From contig OZ026517.1 in assembly GCA_964019695.1 (NCBI GenBank), positions 77,541,252-77,605,251 on the forward strand: a stretch of 64,000 nt of DNA, given 5' to 3'. This stretch comes from Loripinus fragilis. Taxonomy: Eukaryota; Mollusca; Bivalvia; Lucinida; Lucinidae. Under the pieces are notes generated by a model. The model saw nothing but the letters and a program-made list of their open reading frames with translations, was not told the origin of the DNA and made no database searches. Positions 32,980 through 44,027 of the stretch are shown here, piece after piece; position 1 is the stretch's first letter, and each line of letters starts with the position of its first letter. Both the position numbers and the translations under genes were made by a program.

Positions 32980-33065
32980 TAGCTGGTCTCTGTAGCTCAG
33001 CAGGCTGGTTTGAACCTTACAGGCTCACAAATCCCGAACACAGGTTTTCTCACGCCGAGGCCCAT
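32980..33065 (+). repeat. Possible tRNA-derived (SINE-like) fragment
   Basis: 'ctgtagctcagcaggctgg' matches a tRNA A-box region (TRGCNNAGY), and 'atcccgaacacaggttt' sits where a degraded B box could be. No acceptor-stem complementarity is visible. It lies just upstream of exon D's pyrimidine tract. Confidence 0.35.
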
Positions 33066-33088
33066 ATTTGATTTTCTTTCTCTTTCAG

Positions 33089-33163
33089 TCTGAAACTGGC
33101 CAGATCACGAAGATAGAGTTTCTTGCACATATTCCATACTTCCAAACACTTGTTCATAAATGA
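33089..33163 (+). CDS. Terminal exon D of the EF-hand-like gene
   Basis: The acceptor 'ttctttctctttcag' ends at 33088. The exon opens in phase 0, matching exon C, and reads SETGQITKIEFLAHIPYFQ then TLVHK, stopping at TGA 33161-33163. Across the C/D junction the residues APSETGQITKIE form a 12-position EF-hand-like loop: Gly at 6, Ile at 8 and Glu at 12 are kept, but position 1 is Ala, so this loop is also degenerate. Phase agreement of all four exons and the in-frame stop are the main support. The intron before it would be about 18.8 kb. The protein family remains unnamed. Confidence 0.72.
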   Translation, partial: SETGQITKIEFLAHIPYFQTLVHK

Positions 33164-33490
33164 TAGTAGAGAAGATTGGAAGAACTTTATTAGAATGTTG
33201 AATGACTACATTACATATTCCAAAATGGTGATGTATAATGTCTTCAAGATAAGCCATACTAATATGAGAAGGGGCTGGATATATAAACTGGAGGACATCA
33301 TTAGTATCAAGAGAAGGCAAGCGAATGACCTTGGATAAGATCCATAATTTAGGCCAACCTTAAAGAGCTTTTGTTTCTCTTTACTCCACCATATCAAAAC
33401 GGAGAATAGTCAGTTGGATGGTCAAATAGTTTTATTCATGAAAGAGGGAAAATGAGTAATGAAATAAAACACACAATCACTTAAACATTC
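33164..33490 (+). other. Probable 3' UTR with polyadenylation signal AATAAA at 33463-33468
   Basis: AATAAA occurs 300 nt after the stop codon of exon D, in 'atgaaataaaacacac'. No repeat interrupts the stretch between stop and signal. Open frames on both strands at 33105-33397 overlap the exon and have no support. Confidence 0.45.
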
Positions 33491-33790
33491 TAACTTTGAC
33501 TAGGGCATTGACAAACTGTACAGACAGGTAATCCTAATCAGTTTGCTACTTTCTAGCAATGGGAATCGAAAACATTTTGTCAAAAATAATAAATTTTGTC
33601 AGTCAAGAAAGAGGAAACAAAAACAACAACATTATTTTTGACTATAAGAAGGTGTCCTTATTACATAAACTTGAAAAAAAAAGGCATGGATTTCCAAGAG
33701 GTGTGAATACTAACTATTATTTGCAATTGACAATTGTTTTAATAATACAAAAGCAAAAAAATATTTTCAGGTCAAATAAGGCTTGGCTTT

Positions 33791-34042
33791 GAACCCTTTT
33801 CCTGCCAGTCACGACGTTTTTCGTCTGTTCGCTTATCTGTTTATTTTCTTAAGTAGCCTATATTATAATATTGCAAACAATATGGACCCAGATTAGACTG
33901 CTTCTAATAAAGCATTCTAATCAGTGTTGATAGTGTTTGCTTCCATGATTAAATCTAGTCTGAAGTGTACTTGAATATGAGCAGCAGACATAAACAGCAG
34001 ACAACATTTTCAGGACAAAAATACTGGTGGTTTAAGGCTTAA
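33791..34042. mobile_element. MITE-family relative of 13882-14102
   Basis: It contains 'gaacccttttcctgccag', a central hairpin ('gcaaacaatatggacccaga' toward 'atagtgtttgc') and 'tgaatatgagcagcagac', colinear with the copies at 6094, 13882 and 41575. The right boundary is uncertain. Confidence 0.5.
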
Positions 34043-34815
34043 TCATTAAATAGCAAGCCTTATCTGTCCTAACAATGAAAGACTTCTTAAATCTGAGATT
34101 CTCCATGCCATAAATCTGCGGTTAATATTGGCCCCATTAACTATTGTAGGGTAATTTGCCAACTGTGAGTTTGTTTGATTTGATTCTTTACGTCCATTAA
34201 CAATCTTTCAGTTATGAAGGGACGGGCCTTCCTGGGTTGAACCAGTTCTAAGCTAGGATTTATGTTCTTGCTCAAGGACCCACCACAGTGACGCTGATGA
34301 GGCTCAAACCAACCCCAATTGTGAGAGGTATTCCGAAAATGCAATGCATAAAGATAATAAAATACCACACATCTTTGAGTTAACCTGACCCATGTAGGGT
34401 CAAGGTGAGCTATTGTGGTCAGTCATCATACATAAAACTTAAAAAGACAAGAAACGACATCTCCTCCTGATCCACTCCAGGCCTAAATCAAAAATAATTT
34501 CACACAAATGATCTCCATAAAGCCATCTTCCAAAATTACTCAAAATAGTGGTTTAACATGTGTTGTGTAAAATAGACCATTTTTATGTTGTTGAGGCTAA
34601 AGAAATGTATAAATTGCTATTTCATGTTTTGAGCCGCGTGTCCTTGTCCTAGCTACCAGAATTCGTTCCTTTTATAACCGTATATGTAAGACTATTGCTT
34701 TACCATTTCCACTCTCAGTGGCCAAACTCCATAGTTAAAGGGTTTGGCCAATCTGAGTGCAATAGGATCAAATTTGCAAGGCAATACATTTTATAGACAT
34801 ACATTGTTCCTAACA
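34043..34815. other. Intergenic, no gene recognised
   Basis: It contains 'gtgagctattgtggtcagtc' with 'atcatacataaaact' near 34405-34440, repeated at 39160-39210, so part is a dispersed repeat. No coding potential. Confidence 0.4.
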
Positions 34816-34819
34816 GATA

Positions 34820-36067
34820 CGAGGGATGATCAAAAAGTTCACGGACCCTTGTACTTCGGGCTACCAGGGAATGAAAATTTGACCATTACTTTTCAATATA
34901 ATCTCCCTTCAAGGCAATGCACTAAGCCCATCTCTGTTCAAGCTTTCTTATACCTTCAAAATAGAAGGCCTTTTCCTGGTCCCCCAAGTACTCGAATACT
35001 GCCTCCATGACGCCTACATTGCTTCCATATTGTGTGCCACGAAGATGGGATTTCAGTTTTGGGAACAGATAGAAGTCAGAAGAAGCCATATCAGGAGAAT
35101 ATGGCGGATGAGGAAGGATTTCATATCCACATTCAGTCGCAGCAGTCATGACAAATTGTGACGTTTTGGGCAGGGGTGTTGTCCTGCAAGAGCAGAACAC
35201 CTCGAGTCAGTTTTCCTCGCCTCTTTCTTGCGATTTCCTGGTGAAGCCGCCGCAAGTCGCCTTCATAATTGAGTTTATCGTGCGAACTTGCTCAAGATAA
35301 TCAATTATGATCACCCCTTGGCTATCCCAAAAGATTGAGGTCATAACCTTCCCTGCTAAATGAGCCCTCTTAAATTTCGTAGGAGGGGTAAGCCAGGCTC
35401 TGCATTTTTGACTCTGAGTCAAAGTGGTGAACCCATGTCTCATCTTGGGTAACAACTCGCTCGATAAAATCACCGGGATCATCGTCATAGCGAGACAGGA
35501 GATACTTTGAGATATCAAGCCGAATCCTTTTCTGGTCATCTATCAATATTAGCGGCTCCCATCTTGCCGAAACCTTTGACATACCTAAGATGTCGGTTAG
35601 GATTGATAGTACTGTCCCAAAACTTATGCCAACTACGCTACCTATGCTTCTCAGGTCTCCTATCACACATAACCAGGATGTGCACGACCTTCAACATTTT
35701 CATCAGCGGTGGCTAGACCGTCTTTCATTCTCAACGCTCCCCCTCGTAAACTCTGCTGCCCATTTTTTTACTGTGCTATAAGAAAGAGACTCCTTCCCAA
35801 GGGTTTCCATGAAGCCTTCATTTTCCTTAGGAGGCATTCCTTCCTTACAGAAGTACTTGATAACCGCTCTGATTTAAAGTTTCTCCATTTTGCAAATGTG
35901 TCGCACCCTCCTCTCTTAAAAGTGCTTTACATAAGCAACCAAGCATGACCACATGCTTTTCATACTCCCATCGTCCTTCAGTTAGATCAAATGACCAAAT
36001 GAAAATGTTTTAAGTCAATGAATCTCAACTAAGCATATCGGGCCAAGAACCTTTTGATCACACCTCG
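34820..36067 (-). mobile_element. mariner-like transposon copy 2, both ends intact
   Basis: A 1,248-bp element flanked by TA (34818-34819 and 36068-36069). The left end 'cgagggatgatcaaaaagtt' pairs with the right end 'aaccttttgatcacacctcg'. Same family as 1223-2447 but in the opposite orientation. The interior is a frame-disrupted transposase gene, so it could move only with an enzyme supplied in trans. Confidence 0.92.
34886..35888 (-). pseudogene. mariner transposase pseudogene (DD34D), three frames
   Basis: On the minus strand the start ATG lies at 35888-35886. The HTH and linker region is damaged. The segment 35666-35370 gives RSIGSVVGISFGTVLSILTD and the first catalytic Asp in VTQDETWVHHFD. 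Segment 35539-35207 carries AGKVMTSIFWDSQGVIIIDY. Segment 35200-34922 carries the third Asp region PHPPYSPDMASSDFYLFPKL and YLGDQEKAFYFEGIRKLEQR, ending with an in-frame stop replacing Lys in RWAKC and a normal stop near 34886. The second Asp (in LLLQDNAPA) lies at the frame break near 35200-35170. Unlike copy 1 it keeps the FYLF residues after the third Asp. It is non-functional because of frameshifts. Confidence 0.9.
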
Positions 36068-36069
36068 TA

Positions 36070-36545
36070 GAATGGAAAGCAGTTAGGTTGTTATAAAGCT
36101 ATTAAATTCTTCCCCACTAGATAGTAAGACAGACTGCAGCAGCTGCTGCTGTAAACCTTAACTCTTCTGCTGAGCCTTGGGAAACAGGGTAGATCCAGAT
36201 CTGCTGGATTTAGCTACAATGTCTCCAAGGCAATAAATAAAATCTTTATCACACAATGGGCTAGACTAAATTCATTTAGCAGGAAATGTGTTTACCCTTT
36301 GTAGACTATATACCCCCTAAACGTACTTTTGTAAAAAGTGAAGACTCAGATGAAATGCGGCATAATGCACAGAAAGAAATACAATATGTTTTGGAAAGTA
36401 TAACCTGTGACCCCTCAATATACACAATGGACCATCTTGACTTAACTGTATCAAGCTTTATGGAAAGGTCCATTGGTCTTCAAAGGGGATCCATTATAGC
36501 AGTTTTGACCAATCTGAGTGTATAAAAGTTTTAAAAAATACCTTG
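36070..36545. other. No gene recognised
   Basis: The plus frame at 36286-36525 (79 residues) has reasonably varied composition but no motif, no splice signals and no homolog I recognise. Confidence 0.35.
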
Positions 36546-36547
36546 TG

Positions 36548-37365
36548 GTATGTCTACATTATGCAATGAAATTGCAAACAGTTCTGAAATGATCAGACTG
36601 CATTATGACGAGGTTTGATCTGACTGAATGCCGTGTGTTTGAGCCTTTAGAATGTACAGAAAATATATTACTCATTTCAAAATAATCTCATTTATAGTAA
36701 ATCCATACTATGCCTGACTGTAGGGCACAATCTCTAGGAAGTCTGGTTGGTAGCCCAACTTCTATGGATTGTGTATGGGGTCGTTAAAACATTACAAACT
36801 GTATAAGAGGCTATATCATAGGTCCAGATTTGCGAACCTTTTTTATGTGTAAACTTGTGATTATTTTCTTATGCAATAATCCAAACATATATTGTGGGTG
36901 ATCAAAAGAATTGTCTCATTGGGACGGTTTTTTATGTACCCACAACATATTTTTGGTCGAAAATGAAATAAAATCATTTTTAATCTTATTTGGAGGCCTG
37001 TCTATATTAATTTGTTTATATTTGGTACAAAGATTTGCCGTACCACCGCTGAAGATATGTTTGTGACCACGGTTGGTGTGTATGATAATTTGTGTCTACA
37101 TTATGTACAGGAATTACAAATAGTGCTAAACATGATCAGACTGCTTTATGACCAGGTTTTATCTGATCGAATGCACTGCGTTTAAGCATTAAGGCTTTAA
37201 GAATGTATAGGAAATATATTCATCTCATTTAGTGTCAATTCATTATATATCTGACCACATATTACAATCTTAAGCAAGTCTTGTTGGTAACCTGACTTCT
37301 GTGGATTATGTATGGGGTTGTGAGAACATTGCTCGCAAACTGTATTTAAGAGCTAAATTGTTTAT
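36548..37365. repeat. ~540-bp-offset direct duplication
   Basis: 36548-36825 and 37088-37365 are colinear: 'tgtctacattatg', 'atgatcagactgc', 'tatgac' with 'aggttt', 'gaatgtac' or 'gaatgtat' followed by 'aaatatatt', 'ctggttggtagccc' or 'cttgttggtaacct', 'ctatggattgtgtatggggt' and 'acaaactgtat'. They are substantially diverged, so the duplication is old. Confidence 0.75.
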
Positions 37366-37380
37366 ATTAGGTATAAATTC

Positions 37381-37608
37381 AGCACATAATGCCGAGGGTT
37401 GCTTGTGAGCACAGTTTTTATGTTTGAGCTTAATGTCAACACATAATGCTGATGGTTGCTTGTGAGCACAGTTGTTATGATTGGGCTTAATGTCCGCACA
37501 TAATGCTGAGGGTTGCTTGTGAGCCCAGTTGTTATGATTGGGCTTATTGTCACCACATAATGCTGAGGGTTGCTTGTGAGCACAGTTGTTATGTTTGGGC
37601 TTAATGTC
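37381..37608. repeat. 57-bp minisatellite, four units
   Basis: The unit reads 'gcacataatgctgagggttg', 'cttgtgagcacagttgttat', 'gattgggcttaatgtca'. Because 57 is a multiple of three, the minus strand shows a 19-residue-periodic open frame, which I regard as an artefact. Confidence 0.93.
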
Positions 37609-37640
37609 ACTTTCAACAACTTTTCAGTCATTGCACAGTT

Positions 37641-38541
37641 GTCACTTCATTACACTGTTCCTGCTGAGACTGCTCTTAATAACACTTCATTGCACTGCTC
37701 CTGCTGAGACTGCTCTTAAGTGTCACCTCATTACACTGTTCCTGCTGAGACTGCTATTAAGTGTCAGTTCATTACACTGTTCCTGCTGAGACTGCTCTTG
37801 AGTGTTACTTCATTACACTGTTCCTGCTGAGACTGCTCTTAAGTGTCATTTCATTACACTGTTCCTGCTGAGACTGCTCTTAAGTGTCACTTCATTACAC
37901 TGTTTCTGCTGAGACTGCTCTTAAGTGTCACTACATTACACTGTTCCTGCTGAGACTGCTCTTAAGTGTCAGTTCATTACACTGTTCCTGCTGAGACTGC
38001 TCTTAAGTGTCAGTTCATTACACTGTTCCTGCTGAGACTGCTCTTAAGTGTCAGTTCATTACACTGTTCCTCGTGAGACTGCTCTTAAGTGTCACTTCAT
38101 TACACTGTTCCTGCTGAGACTGCTCTTAAGTGTCACTTCATTACACTGTTCCTGCTGAGACTGCTCTTAAGTGTCACTTCATTACACTGTTCCTGCTGAG
38201 ACTGCTCTTAAGTGTCACTTCATTACACTGTTCCTGCTGAGACTGCTCTTAAGTGTCACTTCATTACACTGTTCCTGCTGAGACTGCTCTTTAGTGTCAC
38301 TTCATTACACTGTTCCTGCTGAGACTGCTCTTAAGTGTCACTTCATTACACTGTTCCTGCTGAGACTGCTCTTAAGTGTCAGTTCATTACACTGTTCCTG
38401 CTGAGACTGCTCTTAAGTGTCAGTTCATTACACTGTTCCTCGTGAGACTGCTCTTAAGTGTCACTTCTTTACACTGTTTCTGCTGAGACTGCTCTTAAGT
38501 GTCAGTTCATTACACTGTTCCTGTAGAGACTGCTCCTAAGT
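37641..38541. repeat. 41-bp minisatellite, about 22 units
   Basis: The unit reads 'gtgtcacttcattacactgt' plus 'tcctgctgagactgctcttaa'. Very homogeneous, with recurrent variants (agttcatt, tcgtgagac) alternating along the array. Several neighbouring units share the same variant, suggesting multi-unit turnover. It directly follows the 57-bp array. Confidence 0.96.
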
Positions 38542-38617
38542 GGGTTACCAGTCTTAGTGAATGCCCACTTACACCTTACAATCAACTACTTGAATAAGCA
38601 GCTCAAATAAATATTTG

Positions 38618-38710
38618 GTCGAACTGGGATTCAAACTCAACACCCTTCTATTGCAGTCCATTGAAGTCAGATAACAAATCAGACTCACTTTCCACTGTGC
38701 TATACGGACC
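38618..38710 (-). repeat. tRNA-derived SINE-like head
   Basis: On the minus strand 'tagcacagtggaaag' fits a Pol III A box and 'gagtttgaatcccag' fits a B box, about 50 nt apart. No intact cloverleaf acceptor stem was found, so I call it SINE-like rather than a tRNA gene. Confidence 0.6.
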
Positions 38711-39731
38711 TGCATTGTGACCATGACCTGATATTTATCATTTCATGCACTACAAGCACTTCAGGAACCCCATTTATATTTCAGTTAACCACTCATTATA
38801 CTTTGCTCAAAATACCATGTTTGCTCTAAATATACCCAATCTTGTAAAATCACACTCTTACTATAAACTAAGTTAAAACTCTTTCCATTCAGAGGTCACT
38901 TTTGTTCTCAGCTGATATATCTTTGCAATCAATTTGGACGAAGACCAGGTCTGACAAAATCTGGAACCCGATTTTGATTCCTGAATATTATTTTAAGTTG
39001 ATTCTAATGGACCTGCAAATGTAATGCAACGTCTGAGATGATAACGTCCTAAATTTGCGACAGCAATATATTCCATCAGAAACTCAAATTCATTATATAA
39101 CGTTGCTTTTCAATTGGCTGGCAAGAGGTTTTACGCGGAGGCAGTCACTGGCCGTACGTGATCAGTCATCATACATAAAACTAAAAAGAAAAGAAAACGA
39201 CATCTCCTCACAACATTCTACATTTTCACTAGAAAAATATTACAAGTGCATTAGAAAGAGGTTAACAATATTCAAAATTTACATTTGGGGAGGTATTGTC
39301 ATTACATATATGTTCGGAAATCATGTTTTATGGCTCCAATATATAACATGTGTGTCTGTATATTTATAGCAAGTAAGGTATGCTTAGAAATTATGTTATC
39401 ATATTCTACTGTAGATGCCATCATTGAAAACTGTGATAAAACTGATATTTTTGTTTTATAAATGCATAATAGTAAAATGAATATTAAAGGAAAATTTGAT
39501 GGAAGAATTAATGTGTGTGTGTTATATATGAAATTTCCTAGACTGGTTTATATGACTGCCATTACTCATACCTTAACCCTTTAAAGGTAAATTCAATTCA
39601 GGTCACCAGGTTTCTTATTTCTTGAAAACTTTGATTGTGGTGCTCAGTGGAAGTTCCTTCCACTGAGCACGCCGTTAACAAAAGTTTTCTGGAGAAATAA
39701 GCAAGTTATTATTATACTGTAATGCTTAAAC
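38711..39731. other. No gene recognised
   Basis: It includes a MITE-like fragment (about 38930-39010, 'gacgaagaccaggtctgaca'), the dispersed 'atcatacataaaact' word near 39165, and a hairpin at 39640-39665 ('ctcagtggaagttccttccactgag'). The 104-residue plus frame at 39055-39369 has no domain. Confidence 0.4.
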
Positions 39732-40705
39732 CAGAGGAACATAAGATCCTGAACAGCTCTCCTGACACTGAGTCAGAGTAACACAAGATCTTGAAGGGCT
39801 CACTTGACACTGAGTCAGAGGAACATAAGATCCTGAAGGGCTCTCCTGACGCTGAGTCAGATGAACATAAGATCATGAAGGGCTCTCCTGACACTGAGTC
39901 AGTAGAACATAAGATCCTGAAGGGCTCTCCTGACCCTGAGTCAGAAGAACATAAGATCCTGAAGGGCTCTCCTGACACTGAGTAAGATGAACATAAGATC
40001 CTGAAGGGCTCTCCTGACACTGAGTCAGAAGAACATAAGATCCTGAAGGGCTCTCCTGACACAGAGTCAGTAGAACACAAGATCCTGAAGGGCTCTCCTG
40101 AAACAGTGTCAGAGGAACATAAGATCCTGAAGGGCTCTCCTGACACTGAGTCAGAGGAACATAAAATCCCGAAGGGCTCTCCTGATACTAAGTCAGAGTC
40201 ACATAAGATCCTGAAGGGCACTTCTGACACTGAGTCAGAGGAACATAAGATCCTGAAGGGCTCTCCTGACACTGAGTCAGAAGAACATCAGATCCTGAAG
40301 GGCTCTCCTGACACTGAGTCAAAGGAACATAAGATCCTGAAGGGCTCTCCTGACAGAGTCAGTAGAACATAAGATCCTGAAGGGCTCTCCTGACACTGAG
40401 TCAAAGGAACTTAAGATCCTGAAGGGCTCTCCTGACACTGAGTCAGAGGAACATAAGATCCTAAAGGGCTCTTCTGACACTGAGTCAGAGGAACATAATA
40501 TCCTGAAGGGCTCTCCTGACACTGAGTCAGAGGAACATCAGATTCTGAAGGGCTCTTCTGACACTGAGTCAGAGGAACATCAGATCCTGAAGGGCTCTCC
40601 TGACACTGAGTCAGAGGAACATAATATCCTGAAGGGCTCTTCTGACACTGAGTCAGAGAAACATCAGATTCTGAAGGGCTCTCCTGACACTAAGTCAGAA
40701 GGAAA
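39732..40705. repeat. 42-bp minisatellite, array 1 (~23 units)
   Basis: The unit reads 'gaggaacataagatcctgaa' plus 'gggctctcctgacactgagtca'. As 42 is 14 codons, the plus strand shows EEHKILKGSPDTES and the minus strand VSGEPFRILCSSDS as 14-residue periods. One shortened unit near 40355 shifts the frame. No splice sites, start context or flanking coding sequence support translation. An identical-type array lies at 48271-48720. Confidence 0.96.
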
Positions 40706-41574
40706 TATGATGCAATTTTCTTGCAACGGTGTGACTCTCTCAGAGAGAAAGATTTCAACCTCCACTTCTCCACTAGAAACCGAAATTATATTCAATCTAT
40801 TGAGCCTGACTGCAGATCCAGGGGTTGTGAGCTCGATCCTGGCCTGGTCCAATACTTTTGTGGAATTTAATCATGAAATAATTTCGCAATAATTAAGTCA
40901 GTTTGCATTGTTTTACCTATTTTAGTATGCAGGCAGAGGTGCAATAGATATTGAATTATATCAAGCGAAAATGTAGTTTGTAGACCTGGGTCTGCCCTTG
41001 TGTTTGGGTGGACTTAGGGGTGGGGTGTGGGTCAAAAAAAATTGCCAGAAAACACACCCTCTACACTTGCATTGAGCTACATCAAATCAAGGCTTCAGTG
41101 TACCGTTACAGCAATCGATCGTAACTGAATTCTGCTGATACAAGATGGGTCAATTTCTAGCGTAAGTATGTGCATGTAGTACTATTAAACCGATTTGTCA
41201 AGCTTGTGAGAAAAAAAAACTTTTTTCTGGAAGTGGAAAATAATGATTAATAATAATCATAATAGATTGGTGAACTCCTTCAGTATGGTTGAAGATATGG
41301 AGCTAATGTAGATATGGTAGGATGCAGCTTAAACACTTACGTGCGTCAGTCCGTCTGCCTGTCTGTATATCCCACAGTACTCATTTATGATATTTGATGC
41401 ATTCTTTTAATTTATTATCACTGCCATGAACAGTGAATATCATTTAAGTTTCATCCGAATCGAGTCAATGCATCCTTGGTAATTTTGTATGCTATTTCCT
41501 TGTCTGTAGTTTCTTTTTTCTTCCCCTTTCTTTAAATCAACTTATTTAAAAAAGGTCTTTGTGGAATACCATCA
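40706..41574. other. No gene; possible tRNA-like fragment at 40795-40855
   Basis: 'tattgagcctgactgcagat' and 'ggttgtgagctcgatcctgg' resemble degraded A and B boxes. The rest is AT-rich with no coding potential. Confidence 0.35.
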
Positions 41575-41911
41575 CAGTGCCAAACATTTTGGATCCAGAT
41601 CAGGCCTGATGTTCTGTCGGGTCTGATCTGGGTCCAAACTGTTTGAATCAATCAGCAGAAGATGACTGAATTTGTCGCTGGCAGGCAGTTCCTAAACATT
41701 CCATTATTTTGTCCTGAAAAAACATGTCTGCTTATTATATGGCCTGCATATATTCAAGTGCACTTCAGTCTAGATCTTATGGAAGCAAATGATTTGAGCC
41801 ATGACCAGAATGATCCCAGAGAGCTGTCATAGACTACCTATACAGGTTACCTAAATACAAAAGCAGATGATAGAGCAGATGACAAAAGTCGTGACTGGCA
41901 GGATTGAGTTT
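41575..41911. mobile_element. Two adjacent MITE-family pieces
   Basis: The first (to ~41695) has the hairpin core 'ttggatccagatcagg' against 'tgatctgggtccaaa' and the end 'gtcgctggcaggcag'. The second has 'tgtctgcttattatatggcc', 'tgcatatattcaagtgcact', 'atggaagcaaatgatttga' and the end 'gtgactggcaggat'. Family as at 6094, 13882 and 44028. Confidence 0.6.
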
Positions 41912-42284
41912 CAAATTATTTGTACATATATCAATGGAAACATGTAGAACCTGATGAGATAGACCAAGCTGACGGCTCAACATGATGAGCCATTTCATAC
42001 CAGGGGTCATGATCCTGGCTAATTTGGACGCACTTTAGAGTTTGTCCAGATGAACTAAAAATCACGTACAGTAGAGATGAAAACCCTTTGTTCCAATCTC
42101 GCACGACTATATATGCTTGAAAGCCCACAATTATACACAAGTAGAAATAAAACAAACAATAAAAAAATATGCATGCATTGCTTTACCATTTAGGCAAGTG
42201 TTTTAACGTATATGTACTCGTATAAGTGTATTTTCGTTTTGTGGCATATTTTAATCGAAATTCCGCGGGCTGTGCGATTTAAAA

Positions 42285-42353
42285 AAAAATCGGAGGGGGG
42301 GGGGGTGGTATTTTGCTCCCCCCCCCCCCCCCCCACACACACACACGTACGCG
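42285..42353. repeat. Facing G- and C-runs plus (CA)n
   Basis: A G-run (~13) is followed 18 bp later by a C-run (~18) and CA dinucleotides, which could form a G:C hairpin. The Gly-rich minus open frame is an artefact. Confidence 0.9.
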
Positions 42354-42399
42354 CAGTTTTATTTTTTTTATTCGTAGCAAACTGACCAACAAACACTAC

Positions 42400-43040
42400 C
42401 ACTTCCTACAAAAAGGCGTTACATGAACGTTTTCAGTGCATTGTACGTGAGTTGCATTTAAATTGCGCTAAAACATATATCAATGTTTAAGACACATTAA
42501 TGTGTTATCCAATCAAATCGCTTTGATATTGAAATGTGTTGACTCCGTTAACAAACTCTAAACGTGGTTTTAAGTCTGTAAAACCGCTATATAATCGGTT
42601 CTTAAAAATATTATTTCTTACCACAGTTTCTTATTTTCGCATAAAACTCATTTTAACGACCTATATAACTCCTTTATTAGCCAGGCAGTAATGTTAACGC
42701 GGAACTGCGTTGATACGCGATGATTCGCGTTGAAAAACAGCTACATCGATTGGCTGGGCAGGAAATGTGTAGCAGGCAGTTCACTGAGCTTGGATTGGCC
42801 ATTTTTGAATTCCAGTTGAAAAATGTATTTGCGTATTAGTCGCTTTTTCAACGCGGATTGGACTAGTAAAAATACGCAGTTGGGGTATAGTTGTAGACCC
42901 ATTAACCATTTCCTTCAGGAATATTCAGTCTAGGCTCCAGCCACTATGAATAATTATATATATATATATATAAACTTTTATGTTTGCACATGGAACAAAA
43001 GAAATTACTTGTCACGTCACTTGTATCATATTTCCATTTA
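42400..43040. other. No gene recognised
   Basis: The stretch at 42680-42890 repeats 'cgcg' words ('acgcggaactgcgttg', 'acgcgatgattcgcgttg', 'aacgcggattgg'), hinting at a degraded inverted-repeat element. A (TA)n tract occurs at 42955-42972. Confidence 0.4.
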
Positions 43041-43042
43041 TG

Positions 43043-43110
43043 CAAACAGAGTTGACCTTCATCAGGCAGCTCCAACAAAAGAAGCCTGATCTGGGTCAAC
43101 TCTGTTTGCA
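43043..43110. repeat. Strong hairpin, MITE core
   Basis: 'gcaaacagagttgacc' is perfectly inverted as 'ggtcaactctgtttgc', with an inner 'atcaggc' and 'gcctgat' stem. The result is a ~26-bp stem with one small internal loop. It matches the core of the MITE family ('gtttggatccagatcagg'). Confidence 0.75.
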
Positions 43111-44027
43111 AAAGCGTTAAAAGGCGTCTCTGTGAGGTTACTAAGGTAAAGTGTTTGAGATGTCATAAACAAATGAGGCCATTCGTTTTTTATTCTTCTA
43201 TTCCTGCCAAAGTTATCCACTGCAGTTTGGTGCACATAATTTGCCTTGTTTAAAAATGAGTCGATATAGTAGAGTTAAATTGATTGAAAAGTGTTTCACT
43301 TTTGTTTAACTACTATATGTACATCTCAGCCTCTTTTGTCTATCTCCAGAACCAATTTACGATATATGAAATTGAATGTTTTTACATCAAAGAACCATAA
43401 GTTGCGAGGAATTCGTCTCAGTCATAAAATTCATTAAGGATCATTGACACTTGCTATGGGTAATTGCCTATGGTTTTCAGTAAAAAGAAAAGTTTGTCAA
43501 TCGTCCCTTTCTTCACCTTGAAGCTACCCTGACCTGAGTACTTTGATCTACTTTATGACTGTGAAATCCGTTTTTGATATTAAATGCTTCAAAGATGTAA
43601 AATTTTGGGTAGAACAATCAGTTTTACATTAAAATATATAGAAATCCGAAAACATTTTTTTAAAATATCATTCCCCCCCTCCCATGTGCCAGTAAAAGCT
43701 TTTGCATGTAAATGTGTTACCATATTTTACACATTGTATGGAAATGGCTTGCTAAAACAAGGGGGGGAGGGGAATGATGTTCAACAGCCCAAATACCCAG
43801 GGCCTAAGCCCATAAAATGCCTTTTCTACTAATTAAGAAATTAATGACAGTAATGAAGTTCTCTTGAACCAACCTACTAAATTGCTTTGTATTCTGGGCT
43901 AGTTTAATATAAAGTACTTAAAATTTAAAAGTAGAATTAGCAAGGTTTTATGAATTTTTTCATAAGAAAAAATCTCACTGTTATTAAATGACACATTATT
44001 TTGCAAACGTCCTGTACTTATCTATTT
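43111..44027. other. No gene recognised
   Basis: AT-rich. 'ttttcccccctcccatgtgcc' and 'aagggggggaggggaatgat' near 43675 and 43765 are inverted relatives that may mark a decayed foldback repeat. The plus frame 43584-43832 crosses both and is not credible as a gene. Confidence 0.4.

Noticed and set aside
37641..38541. Regular repeats considered as a CRISPR array
   Set aside because: The 41-bp units are contiguous with no unique spacers, no cas genes are present, and the DNA is eukaryotic.
39712..40522. Long open frames of 186, 88 and 67 codons on both strands
   Set aside because: They are produced by a 42-bp (14-codon) minisatellite free of stops in those frames. No splice context, domain or flanking coding sequence.
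42700..42900. CGCG-rich stretch as a promoter CpG island
   Set aside because: Too short, with repeated inverted words typical of a decayed repeat, and no adjacent first exon found.
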